Assembly (NCBI GenBank): GCA_023409955.1
Contig: JAEYQQ010000155.1
Span: forward strand, 1-58,264
DNA: 58,264 bases
Direction: 5' to 3'
From: Bacillota bacterium
GTDB lineage: Bacteria; Bacillota; Clostridia; Christensenellales; Aristaeellaceae
Shown: positions 16,562 through 25,390 of the stretch, piece by piece
Layout: each line of letters begins with the position of its first letter
How positions within the stretch are numbered: position 1 is the first letter of the stretch
Notes under the pieces: generated by a model
What the model saw: the letters and a program-made list of their open reading frames with translations, nothing else
The model's database searches: none
Told to the model about the DNA's origin: nothing
Program-made: the position numbers and the translations under genes

Positions 16562-16667
16562 GGAAAGCAAATGAGCTCAGCACAAGGAAAACAAGGCACT
16601 TCCCTTGCAGAATTTGGAGCTAGGATGTACACTATGAGATAAGCAGTCTAACGTGGGAGGGAAGACC

Positions 16668-17450
16668 ATGTCGGAGAAGTGGCGGTTTAATGGATTTTAC
16701 ACAAAAACCCAGCTTGTGCGCTGGCGGGAGCAGATACCAAAGAGAGTATCCTGCCGCGATTATGCCGGCGCTCCTGGTGTGGGGCAATGGACGACCCTTT
16801 CCTATGCTGCAGCCAGGCTATGCCTACCAGGTGTGCGCATTTTGCTGGCGGCTTGTGATGAGTCCTTTTTTACACCAATGATCTTCAATTATGGCCGCAT
16901 CAAGGGAGCCATCCGCTTTGCGGCTGTAATGGCCGATACCACAGTGCCGCGGCACATGATTCACGCAGGGATCAGCGGTGAGGCATTTATATTGGAAGCT
17001 GCCTCCTGCGGTGTGGCTACCTGCTGGGTTGCAGGCACCTACCGCAAAAAGGAATGCCCTGTGCAATTGTACCCGGGTGAAGTGCTGGCGGCAGTGATCC
17101 CTCTGGGCATAGCCTCAAAGCCGCAAGAAGTGCCAGTGCATCGAAAACGTAAACCGCTGAGATGGTACATGGAGAATGCGTCGGACTGGATGGAGGATGC
17201 AGTACAGGTGGCAAGGGCAGTTCGGGAGGCCCCTTCCGCTATAAACCGTCAGCCCTGGAGGCTGCGCCGTACCAGTCAGTCCATATCTCTGATGGCCCCT
17301 CCCAACAGTCTTGATACCGGTATCGCCATATTGCATATGGAAGCGGTGTTGGCAGAAGCAAAGCGCCAGTGGACCTTGGATGAGGGGGGCAGGCTCCCTG
17401 CAGCCAGGGTGCTGCTTACCGGGACAGAGAGCAATGAAAAGGCGATATAG
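16668..17450 (+). CDS. Nitroreductase-like FMN protein
   Basis: A 260-residue protein resembling the putative TM-nitroreductase group: RVSCRDYAG near the N-terminus (the Arg-Ser/Cys-x-Arg type FMN phosphate-binding start), HAGISGEAFILEAASCGVATCWVAG in the middle, and APSAINRQPWRL, a second FMN-contact motif typical of this two-repeat family, at about 185-196. Substrate unknown. The ATG at 16668 lies behind GGGAGGGAAG. Ten bp before rarA, so probably co-transcribed. Confidence 0.8.
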   Translation: MSEKWRFNGFYTKTQLVRWREQIPKRVSCRDYAGAPGVGQWTTLSYAAARLCLPGVRILLAACDESFFTPMIFNYGRIKGAIRFAAVMADTTVPRHMIHAGISGEAFILEAASCGVATCWVAGTYRKKECPVQLYPGEVLAAVIPLGIASKPQEVPVHRKRKPLRWYMENASDWMEDAVQVARAVREAPSAINRQPWRLRRTSQSISLMAPPNSLDTGIAILHMEAVLAEAKRQWTLDEGGRLPAARVLLTGTESNEKAI

Positions 17451-17459
17451 GAGTTGTAC

Positions 17460-18770
17460 ATGCAGCCATTCTTTACCGGGCAAAGCATGCAGCCGCCTCT
17501 GGCGGACAGGATGCGCCCGAGAAATATTTCTGAGTTTATTGGCCAGACCCATTTGGTAGGGCCGGGAAGGCTATTAAGGCGGGCTATTGAGGCAGACCGT
17601 CTTACTTCCAGTATATTTTATGGACCTCCAGGCTGCGGGAAAACGACGCTGGCTTCTATTGTGGCAGGGGCTACCAAGGCCGCATTCGTGCAGATGAATG
17701 CGGTCACTTCCGGTGTGGCGGATGTGCGCGAGGTCTTAAAAGCGGCACAGGATCGGCAAATCCGCAGCAATCAGGCGACTTACCTATTGTTGGATGAATG
17801 CCACCGCTGGAGCAAGTCGCAATCTGACAGCATTTTGCCAGCGATAGAGAGGGGAACCATCCGCTTTATCGGCAGCACCACAGAAAACCCTATGATTGCC
17901 ATGACACCGGCTATCGTCAGCCGCTGCCGTGTTTTTCAGTTCTTTTCTTTAACAAAGGAAGATGTCATAACCGCTTTGCGTGCAGCCATCCATGACCCGG
18001 AGCGGGGCTATGGCAGCAGGGTTTTGGATATTTCCAATGAAGCACTGTCTCATTGGGCCCAGGTGGCGGGTGGAGATGTCAGAGCGGCGCTTAACGCATT
18101 GGAGCTGGCGGTACTGACTACCCCTGCCGATGAAAATGGGGTGCAGCACATTGATCTAACCACAGCGGAAGAGAGCATTCAAAAGCCTATGCTCCGCTGT
18201 GATGAGAGCTTGTATTACGATATGCTCAGTGCTTTTTGCAAAAGCCTGCGGGGGTCAGACAGCGATGCCGCCCTTGCTTGGTTTGCGAGGCTGGACTATG
18301 CAGGGGTGGACCCTAAGCTCATTGCACGGCGCATTATTGCCCATGCCAGCGAGGATGTGGGATTGGCTAACCCCATCACCATGCTTCAGGCCGCAGCCGC
18401 CATGCAGGCTGTGCAGACGGTAGGGATGCCGGAAGCGCGCCTGCCCCTTGCCCAGGCGATCATCGCCATCTGTGAAAGCCCCAAGTCCAACAGTGTGGTG
18501 TGTGCCATTGACGCAGCCTATGCAGATGCGCAGAAGGGCGGCTTTGGCCCGGTTCCAGTGCACCTTCGGGATACTCATTACAAGGGTGCAGACCGGCTGG
18601 GCAGCGGGGAGGGGTACAAGTATCCCCATGATTTTCCTGGTCATTATGTCAAGCAGGAATACATGCCACCTGAAGTTCGGGGCCGGAGCTATTACCAGCC
18701 AAGTGACCAGGGGCATGAAGAAAAAATCCGCCAGGGCAAGGCCCAGCGGGATAAGGACGGCAGGGCATGA
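17460..18770 (+). CDS. rarA: Replication-associated recombination protein RarA/MgsA
   Basis: A 436-residue AAA+ ATPase of the RarA/MgsA/WRNIP1 family that acts at stalled replication forks. It has RPRNISEFIGQTHLVG, Walker A GPPGCGKTT, a Walker B variant LLLDECHRW, sensor 1 GSTTENP, and the C-terminal tetramerisation domain (DVGLANP..., YKGADRLGSGEGYKYPHDFPGH). The ATG at 17460 is preferred over a TTG six bases earlier because ATAGGAG then has proper spacing. Its stop overlaps the start of the kinase gene (ATGA). Confidence 0.95.
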   Translation: MQPFFTGQSMQPPLADRMRPRNISEFIGQTHLVGPGRLLRRAIEADRLTSSIFYGPPGCGKTTLASIVAGATKAAFVQMNAVTSGVADVREVLKAAQDRQIRSNQATYLLLDECHRWSKSQSDSILPAIERGTIRFIGSTTENPMIAMTPAIVSRCRVFQFFSLTKEDVITALRAAIHDPERGYGSRVLDISNEALSHWAQVAGGDVRAALNALELAVLTTPADENGVQHIDLTTAEESIQKPMLRCDESLYYDMLSAFCKSLRGSDSDAALAWFARLDYAGVDPKLIARRIIAHASEDVGLANPITMLQAAAAMQAVQTVGMPEARLPLAQAIIAICESPKSNSVVCAIDAAYADAQKGGFGPVPVHLRDTHYKGADRLGSGEGYKYPHDFPGHYVKQEYMPPEVRGRSYYQPSDQGHEEKIRQGKAQRDKDGRA

Positions 18771-19621
18771 AAAAGCAGGTGGATATACGAAAAACAGTGG
18801 TATACGCTGTGGCCATCAATGCGGTTCAGATCGCCGCAGTGCTGACCATCGCAGTATACCTGCTTTTCAGCGGTGAGCAGGAGCTGCATCAGAACACGCT
18901 GCGCATTGGTATTATGATTGCCGCTTTGCTTGTTTGCTGGGGGGCTGTTGTGGACATTAGGGAAGCTTTGAATACCACCAAGACCTTGGACAAATCCATT
19001 GCCTTGGAGCAGTCGGTCACGGCCTTGGAGGATTTGAACAATACACTTCGCGTCCAGCGCCATGATTTTCTCAATCACCTGCAGGTGGTGTACAGCCTGA
19101 TGGAAATGCACGAGGATAAAGAAGCACAGGATTACATTGAACGTGTATATGGCGATATACGCGCGGTGAGCCGTGTTCTGAAAACGGCCAATCCCACTGT
19201 TAATGCCTTGCTGAAGGTGAAGCTGGCAGCCTGTGAAAAGCAGGGGGTTCATGCACATCTGGAAATCACCAGCGTATGGAAGGATATTTCCATGCCTGGC
19301 TGGGAAATATGTAAAGTACTGGCAAATCTCATCGACAATGCGCTGGATGCTCTGAAGGGAACAATAAGCCCCAAATTGTCAATCACGCTGTCTGAAGATT
19401 TGAAAGCATTCCGTTTTGCTGTGGGCAACAACGGCCCTGACATTCAACCAGATAGCTTAGGACGTATTTTTCTGCCGGGTATTACCACAAAGTCAGAAGG
19501 TCGTGGCATGGGCCTATACATTGTCCGCAGCACATTAAAGGAATACGGCGGGGATATTGAAGTGAAAAGCGAGGGGGAGACGGTATTTTCAGGCTGGATT
19601 CCTAAAAAAGCATGCGGCTAA
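18767..19621 (+). CDS. Membrane sensor histidine kinase, Spo0B/CitA-like
   Basis: A 284-residue protein with two N-terminal membrane helices (about 13-34 and 48-64), no large extracellular domain, a Spo0B-type phosphoacceptor helix (RHDFLNHLQVVYSLMEM) and a GHKL ATPase domain (N-box LANLIDNALDAL, G-box GRGMGLYIV). No response regulator is adjacent, so the partner is unknown. Translationally coupled to rarA through an ATGA overlap. The short sensor part suggests it detects a membrane or intracellular signal. Confidence 0.85.
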   Translation: MKKQVDIRKTVVYAVAINAVQIAAVLTIAVYLLFSGEQELHQNTLRIGIMIAALLVCWGAVVDIREALNTTKTLDKSIALEQSVTALEDLNNTLRVQRHDFLNHLQVVYSLMEMHEDKEAQDYIERVYGDIRAVSRVLKTANPTVNALLKVKLAACEKQGVHAHLEITSVWKDISMPGWEICKVLANLIDNALDALKGTISPKLSITLSEDLKAFRFAVGNNGPDIQPDSLGRIFLPGITTKSEGRGMGLYIVRSTLKEYGGDIEVKSEGETVFSGWIPKKACG

Positions 19622-19677
19622 AGGCGCTTCCATATTGTAAAATGAACAAACTATGACGCAAAAAGCATAATGAAGCA

Positions 19678-19706
19678 TTGACATCTTAATAAAATTGTAA
19701 TAATAT
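19678..19706 (+). promoter_or_regulatory. Promoter of the multi-SH3 protein gene
   Basis: TTGACA (19678-19683) and TAATAT (19701-19706) with 17-bp spacing, about 80 bp before the start codon, in an AT-rich gap after the kinase gene. Confidence 0.75.
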
Positions 19707-19784
19707 AGGGACGTATTTGGCAGAACAAAGGATAAATATGCCTAGTTGATATATTGGCAGATACCAGAACCAAGAGGTGAAAGC

Positions 19785-22700
19785 ATGAAACAAGCAGTGA
19801 GAAATAGTATTTGGAAGCGTGCAGTGGCATTGGCCCTGGCCTTTTTTTGCGTTGCAGGGTTGATTCCCTGGCCGGTGCAGGAAGCTCATGCGGCAGAGAT
19901 CATGTATGGGCGTGTCACCGACGATAACGTGAAGGTTAGAAAATCCGCCTCCACCTCATCTGATTGGTGGTTTAAGCTGCCAAAAAACTGGGTTTCCGAG
20001 ATACAGGATACCGTTACAAGCGGCGGTATCACTTGGTATAAGGTAAAGACCAACGGTCCTACCCAGGGAACCCGTACCTACATAGGCTATATTCATGGTG
20101 ACTTTTTTAGACCCATGACGGAAACAGAGCAGGCTGACTGGCTAGCTAACCCTGTGCAGCCTGGCGTGGGTGTTGTGGAGACAACGGAGGTCATTACACC
20201 AACGCCGACGCCAGAGGGTTTGACGCCATCCCCGACGCCCGAGGGCATGACACCGGCCCCCGGCAATACAAAACCTACACCAATCCCTGACCCCTCCAAT
20301 CTTGGTAAAATCAACAAGGGTGGTGTCAATTTCCGAGAAAAACCAAAGGGAAATGTAATTGGTAAGCTGGAAAACGGCACCGTTGTGGATCTGCTTGAGA
20401 TTCCTCAGTACCTGACGGAAGATTATTGGTTCAAGATCAAGTATAACGGGGAGACAGGCTATATTCAGGCACAACTCATCACCATTTTTACCAAGGATGA
20501 AGCGGAGGCATACAGAAACAATGCTACCGTAGCCCCGCCATCCGGAACGGACACCATTTATGGCTACCTTCGGTTGGTGGAGGATAATATCAACCTTCGA
20601 GACGCGCCTGCTGGTAAAATCATCACTCGTATTGACGGGGAGCCTGTGCTTGCCTATTTAAAAGTGCCGTCAGTCAAAAGCGGATACACCTGGTATTACG
20701 TCAAGACACCCAACGGCATTTACGGCTATGTCCGCAGCGATGTGATCAAGCTCACAGACGCCAGCGGCAACACGGCGGCTCCAGCGGTGACACCGACACC
20801 TGGTCCAACGCAAACGGCCGCTCCCAATACGATCCTTGGGTATGTGCAGCTGAAGGAAGACGCCATCAACCTCCGGCAAACGCCTGGCGGCAAGGTACTT
20901 ACCAGGATTAACGGGGAGCCGGTACTGCCATATTATCAGACACCGGTCTTAGAAAGTAGGGTATTGTGGTATTATGTCACTGTAAACGGCATCAGCGGCT
21001 ATGTGCATGGGGGCTTTGTTAAGCTGACTGATGCAGCAGGAAATACCACCCCTCCTGCTGCTACAGCCACACCTGCGCCAACCACCACCGGTGGCGGCGG
21101 CGAAACCTCTTACGGCTATATCAAGCTGACCACGGACAAGGTGAAATTCAGAAAGACACCCAATGGCACGAGCCTTGGGCAAGTTTCCTTGGGCGAGATA
21201 CTGCCTTTGACAGCACAGCCCACTGTGTCCGGCGCCTATACCTGGTATCCTGTTGTAAATGCCAATGGGCAAAAAGGGTATATCCGTGGCGACATGGCAT
21301 CCCTTTGTGATAAAGATGGCGTCATTGCGGTGCCTGTTCCTACGCCGACCCCGGCACCGGCAGAGGTAAAAGGGTACGTCATGGTTTCCAAGAAATCAGT
21401 AAACCTTCGCAAGAGCATCGGCGGGGCGACCATCAGGCAATTGGATAAGGATACCGTTTGGCCAATGGTTGCCGAGGCGACAAAGAGCGGCTCCTATACA
21501 TGGTTCCCCGTAGATGTAAACGGTACCAAGGGCTTTTTGCGCAGTGACGCATCCTATCAAATGTCGGACGAACAGGTGGAGGCATATTTAAAAGGCGAGG
21601 AAATTCCTTCGCCAGCGCCATCTCCTTCCCCCACACCTGGCCCCAGCAAGTATCTGATTACGACACTTGATAATGTGAATCTCAGAAAGTCAGCATCCAA
21701 GGACGCAGATGCACCATATAATGTTTCCCTGGGGACAGTGATGCCATATACCAGTTCCAGTACGGTTGGCGGCAGTGTATGGTACAAGGTCACCTATCAG
21801 AATACAGCGCTTTGGATATTAGGATCCTGCATCAAGGTGATGAACACTGCCGAGTATGAAGCATGGCTTGCCGGCCAGCCTACACCTACACCTACACCTT
21901 CGCCGACCCCAACGCCAAAGCCTGAAGACTTAAGCGACATGGCGGAAACAAACATAACAAATGTGATCGTCCGTGCCACCGGTTCCTCCCAGGGCAAGCA
22001 GGTAGCGAAAATATATGAAAAAGGTGTGGTAATGACCCTGACGGGTTCTAAGAACACGGAGGGCAATTACACCTGGTACGCTGTGAAGTTAAAGTCCGGC
22101 ACAACCGGCTACATACGCGGCGACCTGATCCGCATTTATACCAAGGATGAAAAGAAAGCTTACGAAGAAGCCAATAATCCCGGCGACGGTGGCAGCGGCG
22201 GGTTGCCGGAGGCGACCTATGAAACGTTGCGCAAGGGTTCCTCAGGCGATGCGGTCAAAAAGCTGCAGACCAAGCTGAAGGAAAAGGGATTCTTTACCGG
22301 TACCATTAGCGGTACATACGGCACCGACACGGTGGATGCCGTAAAGGCCTTCCAAAAGTCCAAAGGACTGACGGTAGATGGTATTGCTGGGCCTAATACA
22401 CAGCATGCCTTGTTTGAAACAGTTCCTGTAGGATCCAATGTGCCTGATATCACCAATACCATCTACCCAGTAGAGAAAATCGACTGGTGGACAGGCGGTA
22501 TCAACACACTGTGGGCCAGGGGCATGAATGTCAAGGTAACAGACGTCAAGACCGGCATAACCCTCTGGGTGCGTCGCTGGGCCGGCGGCAGCCATGCCGA
22601 CGTTGAGCCCCTAACAGCGGCAGACACCAAGCGTATGACCAAAATTTATGGAGTCAGCGATGCTTCTAAGATTACTGCATCCAAGCACTGGCAGCGGCGG

Positions 22701-22916
22701 CCGTTATGGGTGACCATTGGAACACGGACCTTTGCGGCATCCATGTATGGCGTACCGCATAACTATCCGGATGGCGATACCATCGCCAATAACGACTTCA
22801 AGGGTCAGTTCTGCATCCACTTTACCAACAGCAGAACTCACACCGCAGAGCAACCCGATAAATATCATGCAGAAGCTATACAATACGCATACGACCAGTA
22901 TTGGAAAAATCACTAA
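19785..22916 (+). CDS. Exported multi-SH3, peptidoglycan-binding protein
   Basis: A 1043-residue protein. A signal peptide (about 1-35, cut after AHA) precedes eight bacterial SH3-like repeats, recognisable by V-N-L/F-R-K near each start and GYI/GYV near each end (for example DNVKVRKSAS, GGVNFREKP, DNINLRDAP, DAINLRQTP, DKVKFRKTP, KSVNLRKSI). They are joined by Pro-Thr-rich linkers (TPTPTPEG and similar). A PG_binding_1 domain (about 840-900, LRKGSSGDAVKKLQ..GxAGPNTQHAL) and a C-terminal domain of unknown function (about 910-1043) with FCIHFTNSRTH follow. It probably acts at the cell wall. The ATG at 19785 has AAGAGGTGAAAG upstream. Confidence 0.88.
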   Translation: MKQAVRNSIWKRAVALALAFFCVAGLIPWPVQEAHAAEIMYGRVTDDNVKVRKSASTSSDWWFKLPKNWVSEIQDTVTSGGITWYKVKTNGPTQGTRTYIGYIHGDFFRPMTETEQADWLANPVQPGVGVVETTEVITPTPTPEGLTPSPTPEGMTPAPGNTKPTPIPDPSNLGKINKGGVNFREKPKGNVIGKLENGTVVDLLEIPQYLTEDYWFKIKYNGETGYIQAQLITIFTKDEAEAYRNNATVAPPSGTDTIYGYLRLVEDNINLRDAPAGKIITRIDGEPVLAYLKVPSVKSGYTWYYVKTPNGIYGYVRSDVIKLTDASGNTAAPAVTPTPGPTQTAAPNTILGYVQLKEDAINLRQTPGGKVLTRINGEPVLPYYQTPVLESRVLWYYVTVNGISGYVHGGFVKLTDAAGNTTPPAATATPAPTTTGGGGETSYGYIKLTTDKVKFRKTPNGTSLGQVSLGEILPLTAQPTVSGAYTWYPVVNANGQKGYIRGDMASLCDKDGVIAVPVPTPTPAPAEVKGYVMVSKKSVNLRKSIGGATIRQLDKDTVWPMVAEATKSGSYTWFPVDVNGTKGFLRSDASYQMSDEQVEAYLKGEEIPSPAPSPSPTPGPSKYLITTLDNVNLRKSASKDADAPYNVSLGTVMPYTSSSTVGGSVWYKVTYQNTALWILGSCIKVMNTAEYEAWLAGQPTPTPTPSPTPTPKPEDLSDMAETNITNVIVRATGSSQGKQVAKIYEKGVVMTLTGSKNTEGNYTWYAVKLKSGTTGYIRGDLIRIYTKDEKKAYEEANNPGDGGSGGLPEATYETLRKGSSGDAVKKLQTKLKEKGFFTGTISGTYGTDTVDAVKAFQKSKGLTVDGIAGPNTQHALFETVPVGSNVPDITNTIYPVEKIDWWTGGINTLWARGMNVKVTDVKTGITLWVRRWAGGSHADVEPLTAADTKRMTKIYGVSDASKITASKHWQRRPLWVTIGTRTFAASMYGVPHNYPDGDTIANNDFKGQFCIHFTNSRTHTAEQPDKYHAEAIQYAYDQYWKNH

Positions 22917-22920
22917 AAAA

Positions 22921-22957
22921 AAGAGGAGCCCTCTGTAAAAGGAAGGCTCCTCTTTTT
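22921..22957 (+). terminator. Terminator of the multi-SH3 gene
   Basis: AAGAGGAGCC (22921-22930) pairs perfectly with GGCTCCTCTT (22945-22954), followed by TTT, five bases past the stop codon. Confidence 0.88.
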
Positions 22958-23111
22958 ATCGACAAAGTGGCGTTGCCACTTTGCTGAACATATCCCTCAC
23001 TGCGCCGCACATGTCGCTGGTTTGCGATCTGAAATCGGAGGGCTTCGGCCCTCCAATACCTCCTAGGGTTTGGTGATGGTCTGAGGAGCCCTCTGTACAA
23101 GGAAGGCTCCT
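22923..23111 (+). repeat. Hairpin cluster bounded by a duplicated terminator
   Basis: The terminator hairpin 22923-22951 recurs at 23083-23111 with one difference in 29 bases (A versus C in the loop). Between them are two more perfect hairpins: AAAGTGGC/GCCACTTT (22964-22982, GTT loop) and GGAGGGC/GCCCTCC (23037-23054, TTCG loop). The block fills the gap between the convergent multi-SH3 gene and spo0A and may be a small dispersed repeat; no coding frame is seen. Confidence 0.7.
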
Positions 23112-23131
23112 TTTGTTCTAACTTAGATGCA

Positions 23132-23875
23132 TTAAGATACAGCAGTTTTTTGTCGGATGTGCTGGGCGGACATGGCCAAAAACTCACGATTAGTAGGCTT
23201 GCCACGCTCAGGGTCGATGGACAAGCCGAAAAGCCGCTCCAGTGCAAGCATATCGCCTTTGCTCCAGGTGGCTTCTATCGCATGGCGGATGCAGCGTTCT
23301 ACAGCTGCTGCAGTCGTTCCATATGCTTTTGCAGAAGCAGGATAAAGCTTTGTTGTCAGGGAGTCTATCAGCAAAGCATAGGGAATGACCAGGTCCAACA
23401 GGTAAACGAGATAGATCCTTCCTTTCAGGTGCCTGGGCATGCCCAGCTCTTCAAGATAAGCTTCAATTAGCGCTCGCCTTTGAGGGACAGATAGCTTGGC
23501 CAATACCCCCTGCAGCATGTCTCCGGCTTGTATGACAACGCGAAGTACTTCTTGCGCATCTGCTTGTGCAGGAGCGCAGGCGTCAGTGAAGGATGTAAGT
23601 ATGTTACTTGAACACGGCATAGAGGAAGACAACAATACCACTTTGGGCGGGCAGGAAAGTCCTGTATCTTTTATTGATTCAAGAACCGCACTGCCATCCA
23701 GTGCAGGAAGAATCTGATCCAGCACAAGTACATCCGGAGTAAAGGTATATATGGCATGCAGGGTCTGTAAACCGTCCTCTGATGATGATACGGTCACATC
23801 ACTGCGTTCATTTTCGATCAACATCCGGAGATTGTCCTTGCGGGTACCGTTTCGCATAGCCAGAAGTACACGCAT
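23132..23875 (-). CDS. spo0A: Spo0A-like response regulator with altered receiver
   Basis: A 247-residue protein. The C-terminal domain (about 140-245) is unmistakably Spo0A: LGMPRHLKG, LYPASAKAYGTTAAAVERCIRHAIEATWSKG and FG..KPTNREFLAM, with E193, R194 and R197 corresponding to DNA-contacting E213, R214 and R217 of B. subtilis. The receiver keeps the phosphoacceptor-type D53 (VLVLDQILP) but A6-M7-R8-N9 replaces the acidic pair (ADDN in B. subtilis), and the KPF lysine motif is replaced by APAQ. S210/R211 of the recognition helix are both Ala here. The position after spoIVB is the usual one for spo0A. The ATG at 23875 has AAAGGAGG upstream. Confidence 0.9.
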   Translation of the reverse strand: MRVLLAMRNGTRKDNLRMLIENERSDVTVSSSEDGLQTLHAIYTFTPDVLVLDQILPALDGSAVLESIKDTGLSCPPKVVLLSSSMPCSSNILTSFTDACAPAQADAQEVLRVVIQAGDMLQGVLAKLSVPQRRALIEAYLEELGMPRHLKGRIYLVYLLDLVIPYALLIDSLTTKLYPASAKAYGTTAAAVERCIRHAIEATWSKGDMLALERLFGLSIDPERGKPTNREFLAMSAQHIRQKTAVS

Positions 23876-23992
23876 TATTTTGCGCCTCCTTTCTTTCGTG
23901 TTTCGTCTTAAAGGATGTTTTTTCCTGCTACTGAATGACGCAGTGGTTACTTTTTATAAGGGCTGTCTAAGAAACATTATTTAAATAAAATT

Positions 23993-24013
23993 GCCGTACC
24001 AACATGGCACGGC
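23993..24013 (-). terminator. Probable terminator of spoIVB
   Basis: The arms 23993-24000 and 24006-24013 pair over eight positions with one mismatch; on the minus strand the hairpin is followed by AATTTTATTT. It begins 8 bp beyond the spoIVB stop codon and would separate it from spo0A. Confidence 0.65.
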
Positions 24014-24020
24014 AGCTTTA

Positions 24021-25322
24021 CTATTGTTTCAGCTCGTTAGACTGCTTGAGCATCCATTCAATGTACAGGCCATATCCCTGGGTGGGGTCATTGACATACA
24101 CATGGGTAACGGCGCCAATGATGTGGCCATTTTGTATGATGGGGCTGCCGCTCATGCCTTGTACGATGCCGCCGGTCTTTTCCAGCAGCTCAGGGTCAGT
24201 AACTTTGATGATCATTGATTTGGGAGCAGGGGAGGCTTGCCGGTTTGCCTGAACGATTTCCACCTGATATTCCTTCATACCGCCGCCATCTACAGTGGAT
24301 AATATGGTGGCAGGCCCGGTACGGACTGTGCCCATCAGTCCAATGGGCAATCCGTTGGGATACAGAGTATTTTTTGGTGCTTGATCCATTTTTCCATAGA
24401 TGCCATAGGTAGTGTTGGACGCTATGTCACCCAGGTTGTTGTTCTCACGCAGGAAGGATCCTTTCAGTTCGCCAGGGGATCCTTTCTTTCCTTTTTGAAC
24501 ATCCACTATGTCTGCCTGCATGACTTGGCCCTTGCGCACAGACAACGGCAAACCTGTATCAGCATCGGTTATGGCGTGGCCCAGTGCACCATAGTTGCCG
24601 GTGGAGGGGTCATAAAAAGAAAGGGTTCCAACGCCTGCAGTGCTGTCCCGTACCCATATGCCCAGACGGTAGCTGCCGCTGGCCTGGTCCTTTTTAGGGG
24701 TGAGAGATACTTCAACTGGTCGGTTGTCCCGCATTACCTGCAACAGGATGGGCTTTCCGTTGCCTTGCGCCACAAGCTGGCTTAAATGTGTTGCGCTTTC
24801 TATCTGCTGTCCGCCCAATTGCATCAGTACATCACCTGGCTTGATACCGGCCAGCCGCGCTGGGCTTGCGCCGGTTTCGCCGCCCAAATCGCTTGTGCCT
24901 ACCACCAGTACGCCTTGCGTTTGAAGCGCAACGCCAACCGCTTGGCCTCCTGGAACCAAAATATGCTCTGGTTCAACAGATACTTCCACCTTTTTTAATG
25001 GTAGAATTCCCAGCAAGTCCAGCGAAAGCACTGCGCTGCCAGTTTGGTTTCCAGTTAGCGAAATGCTACTGGCTGCGCGTCCGCCCAAGGTTTCATCTGT
25101 GGAGGAGAGAACGGAGACATCTCCCTGTTCCACCCGTACTGAAAGCGGAAGCCCAAATGTCAAGATCTGCTTGTGGCCAGCTGTCATGGACAAACGGTCA
25201 GGCAGATGCATCAGCGCCTGCGCCTGCGGGGTAAAATACCCGATGACGAGAAGCAGGGAGAGCAAAATTCCAATGATATGCCGTGCCCGGGAACGCTTTT
25301 GCCTAAATCGATACGTGCGCAT
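24021..25322 (-). CDS. spoIVB: SpoIVB peptidase
   Basis: A 433-residue serine peptidase of family S55. In spore formers it is secreted from the forespore into the intermembrane space, where it cuts SpoIVFA to start sigma-K processing. The sequence shows a membrane/signal segment (about 12-35), a PDZ domain (about 130-210, SPARLAGIKPGDVLMQLGG), and the peptidase domain ending in GMSGSPIIQNGHIIGAVTHV with the catalytic Ser. The ATG at 25322 has AAGGGGCG upstream; the longer in-frame start lacks one. Conserved neighbour of spo0A. Confidence 0.95.
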   Translation of the reverse strand: MRTYRFRQKRSRARHIIGILLSLLLVIGYFTPQAQALMHLPDRLSMTAGHKQILTFGLPLSVRVEQGDVSVLSSTDETLGGRAASSISLTGNQTGSAVLSLDLLGILPLKKVEVSVEPEHILVPGGQAVGVALQTQGVLVVGTSDLGGETGASPARLAGIKPGDVLMQLGGQQIESATHLSQLVAQGNGKPILLQVMRDNRPVEVSLTPKKDQASGSYRLGIWVRDSTAGVGTLSFYDPSTGNYGALGHAITDADTGLPLSVRKGQVMQADIVDVQKGKKGSPGELKGSFLRENNNLGDIASNTTYGIYGKMDQAPKNTLYPNGLPIGLMGTVRTGPATILSTVDGGGMKEYQVEIVQANRQASPAPKSMIIKVTDPELLEKTGGIVQGMSGSPIIQNGHIIGAVTHVYVNDPTQGYGLYIEWMLKQSNELKQ

Positions 25323-25353
25323 GATAACGCCCCTTTTTTGCATTGTTCAGCCA

Positions 25354-25383
25354 TAACATGGGCGTGAGACGGCCAAAATATGC
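25354..25383 (-). promoter_or_regulatory. Possible forespore sigma-F/sigma-G promoter of spoIVB
   Basis: On the minus strand GCATA (25379-25383) and CATGTTA (25354-25360) are separated by 18 bp, fitting the GnATA-N(16-18)-CATnnTA pattern of forespore sigma factors. It ends 31 bp before the spoIVB start codon. SpoIVB is sigma-G dependent in B. subtilis, which agrees. Confidence 0.5.
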
Positions 25384-25390
25384 TGGGAAG

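Noticed and set aside
20190..21930. Repeats inside the multi-SH3 gene as a mobile or unstable element
   Set aside because: They are coding repeats for SH3 domains and Pro-Thr linkers in one frame.
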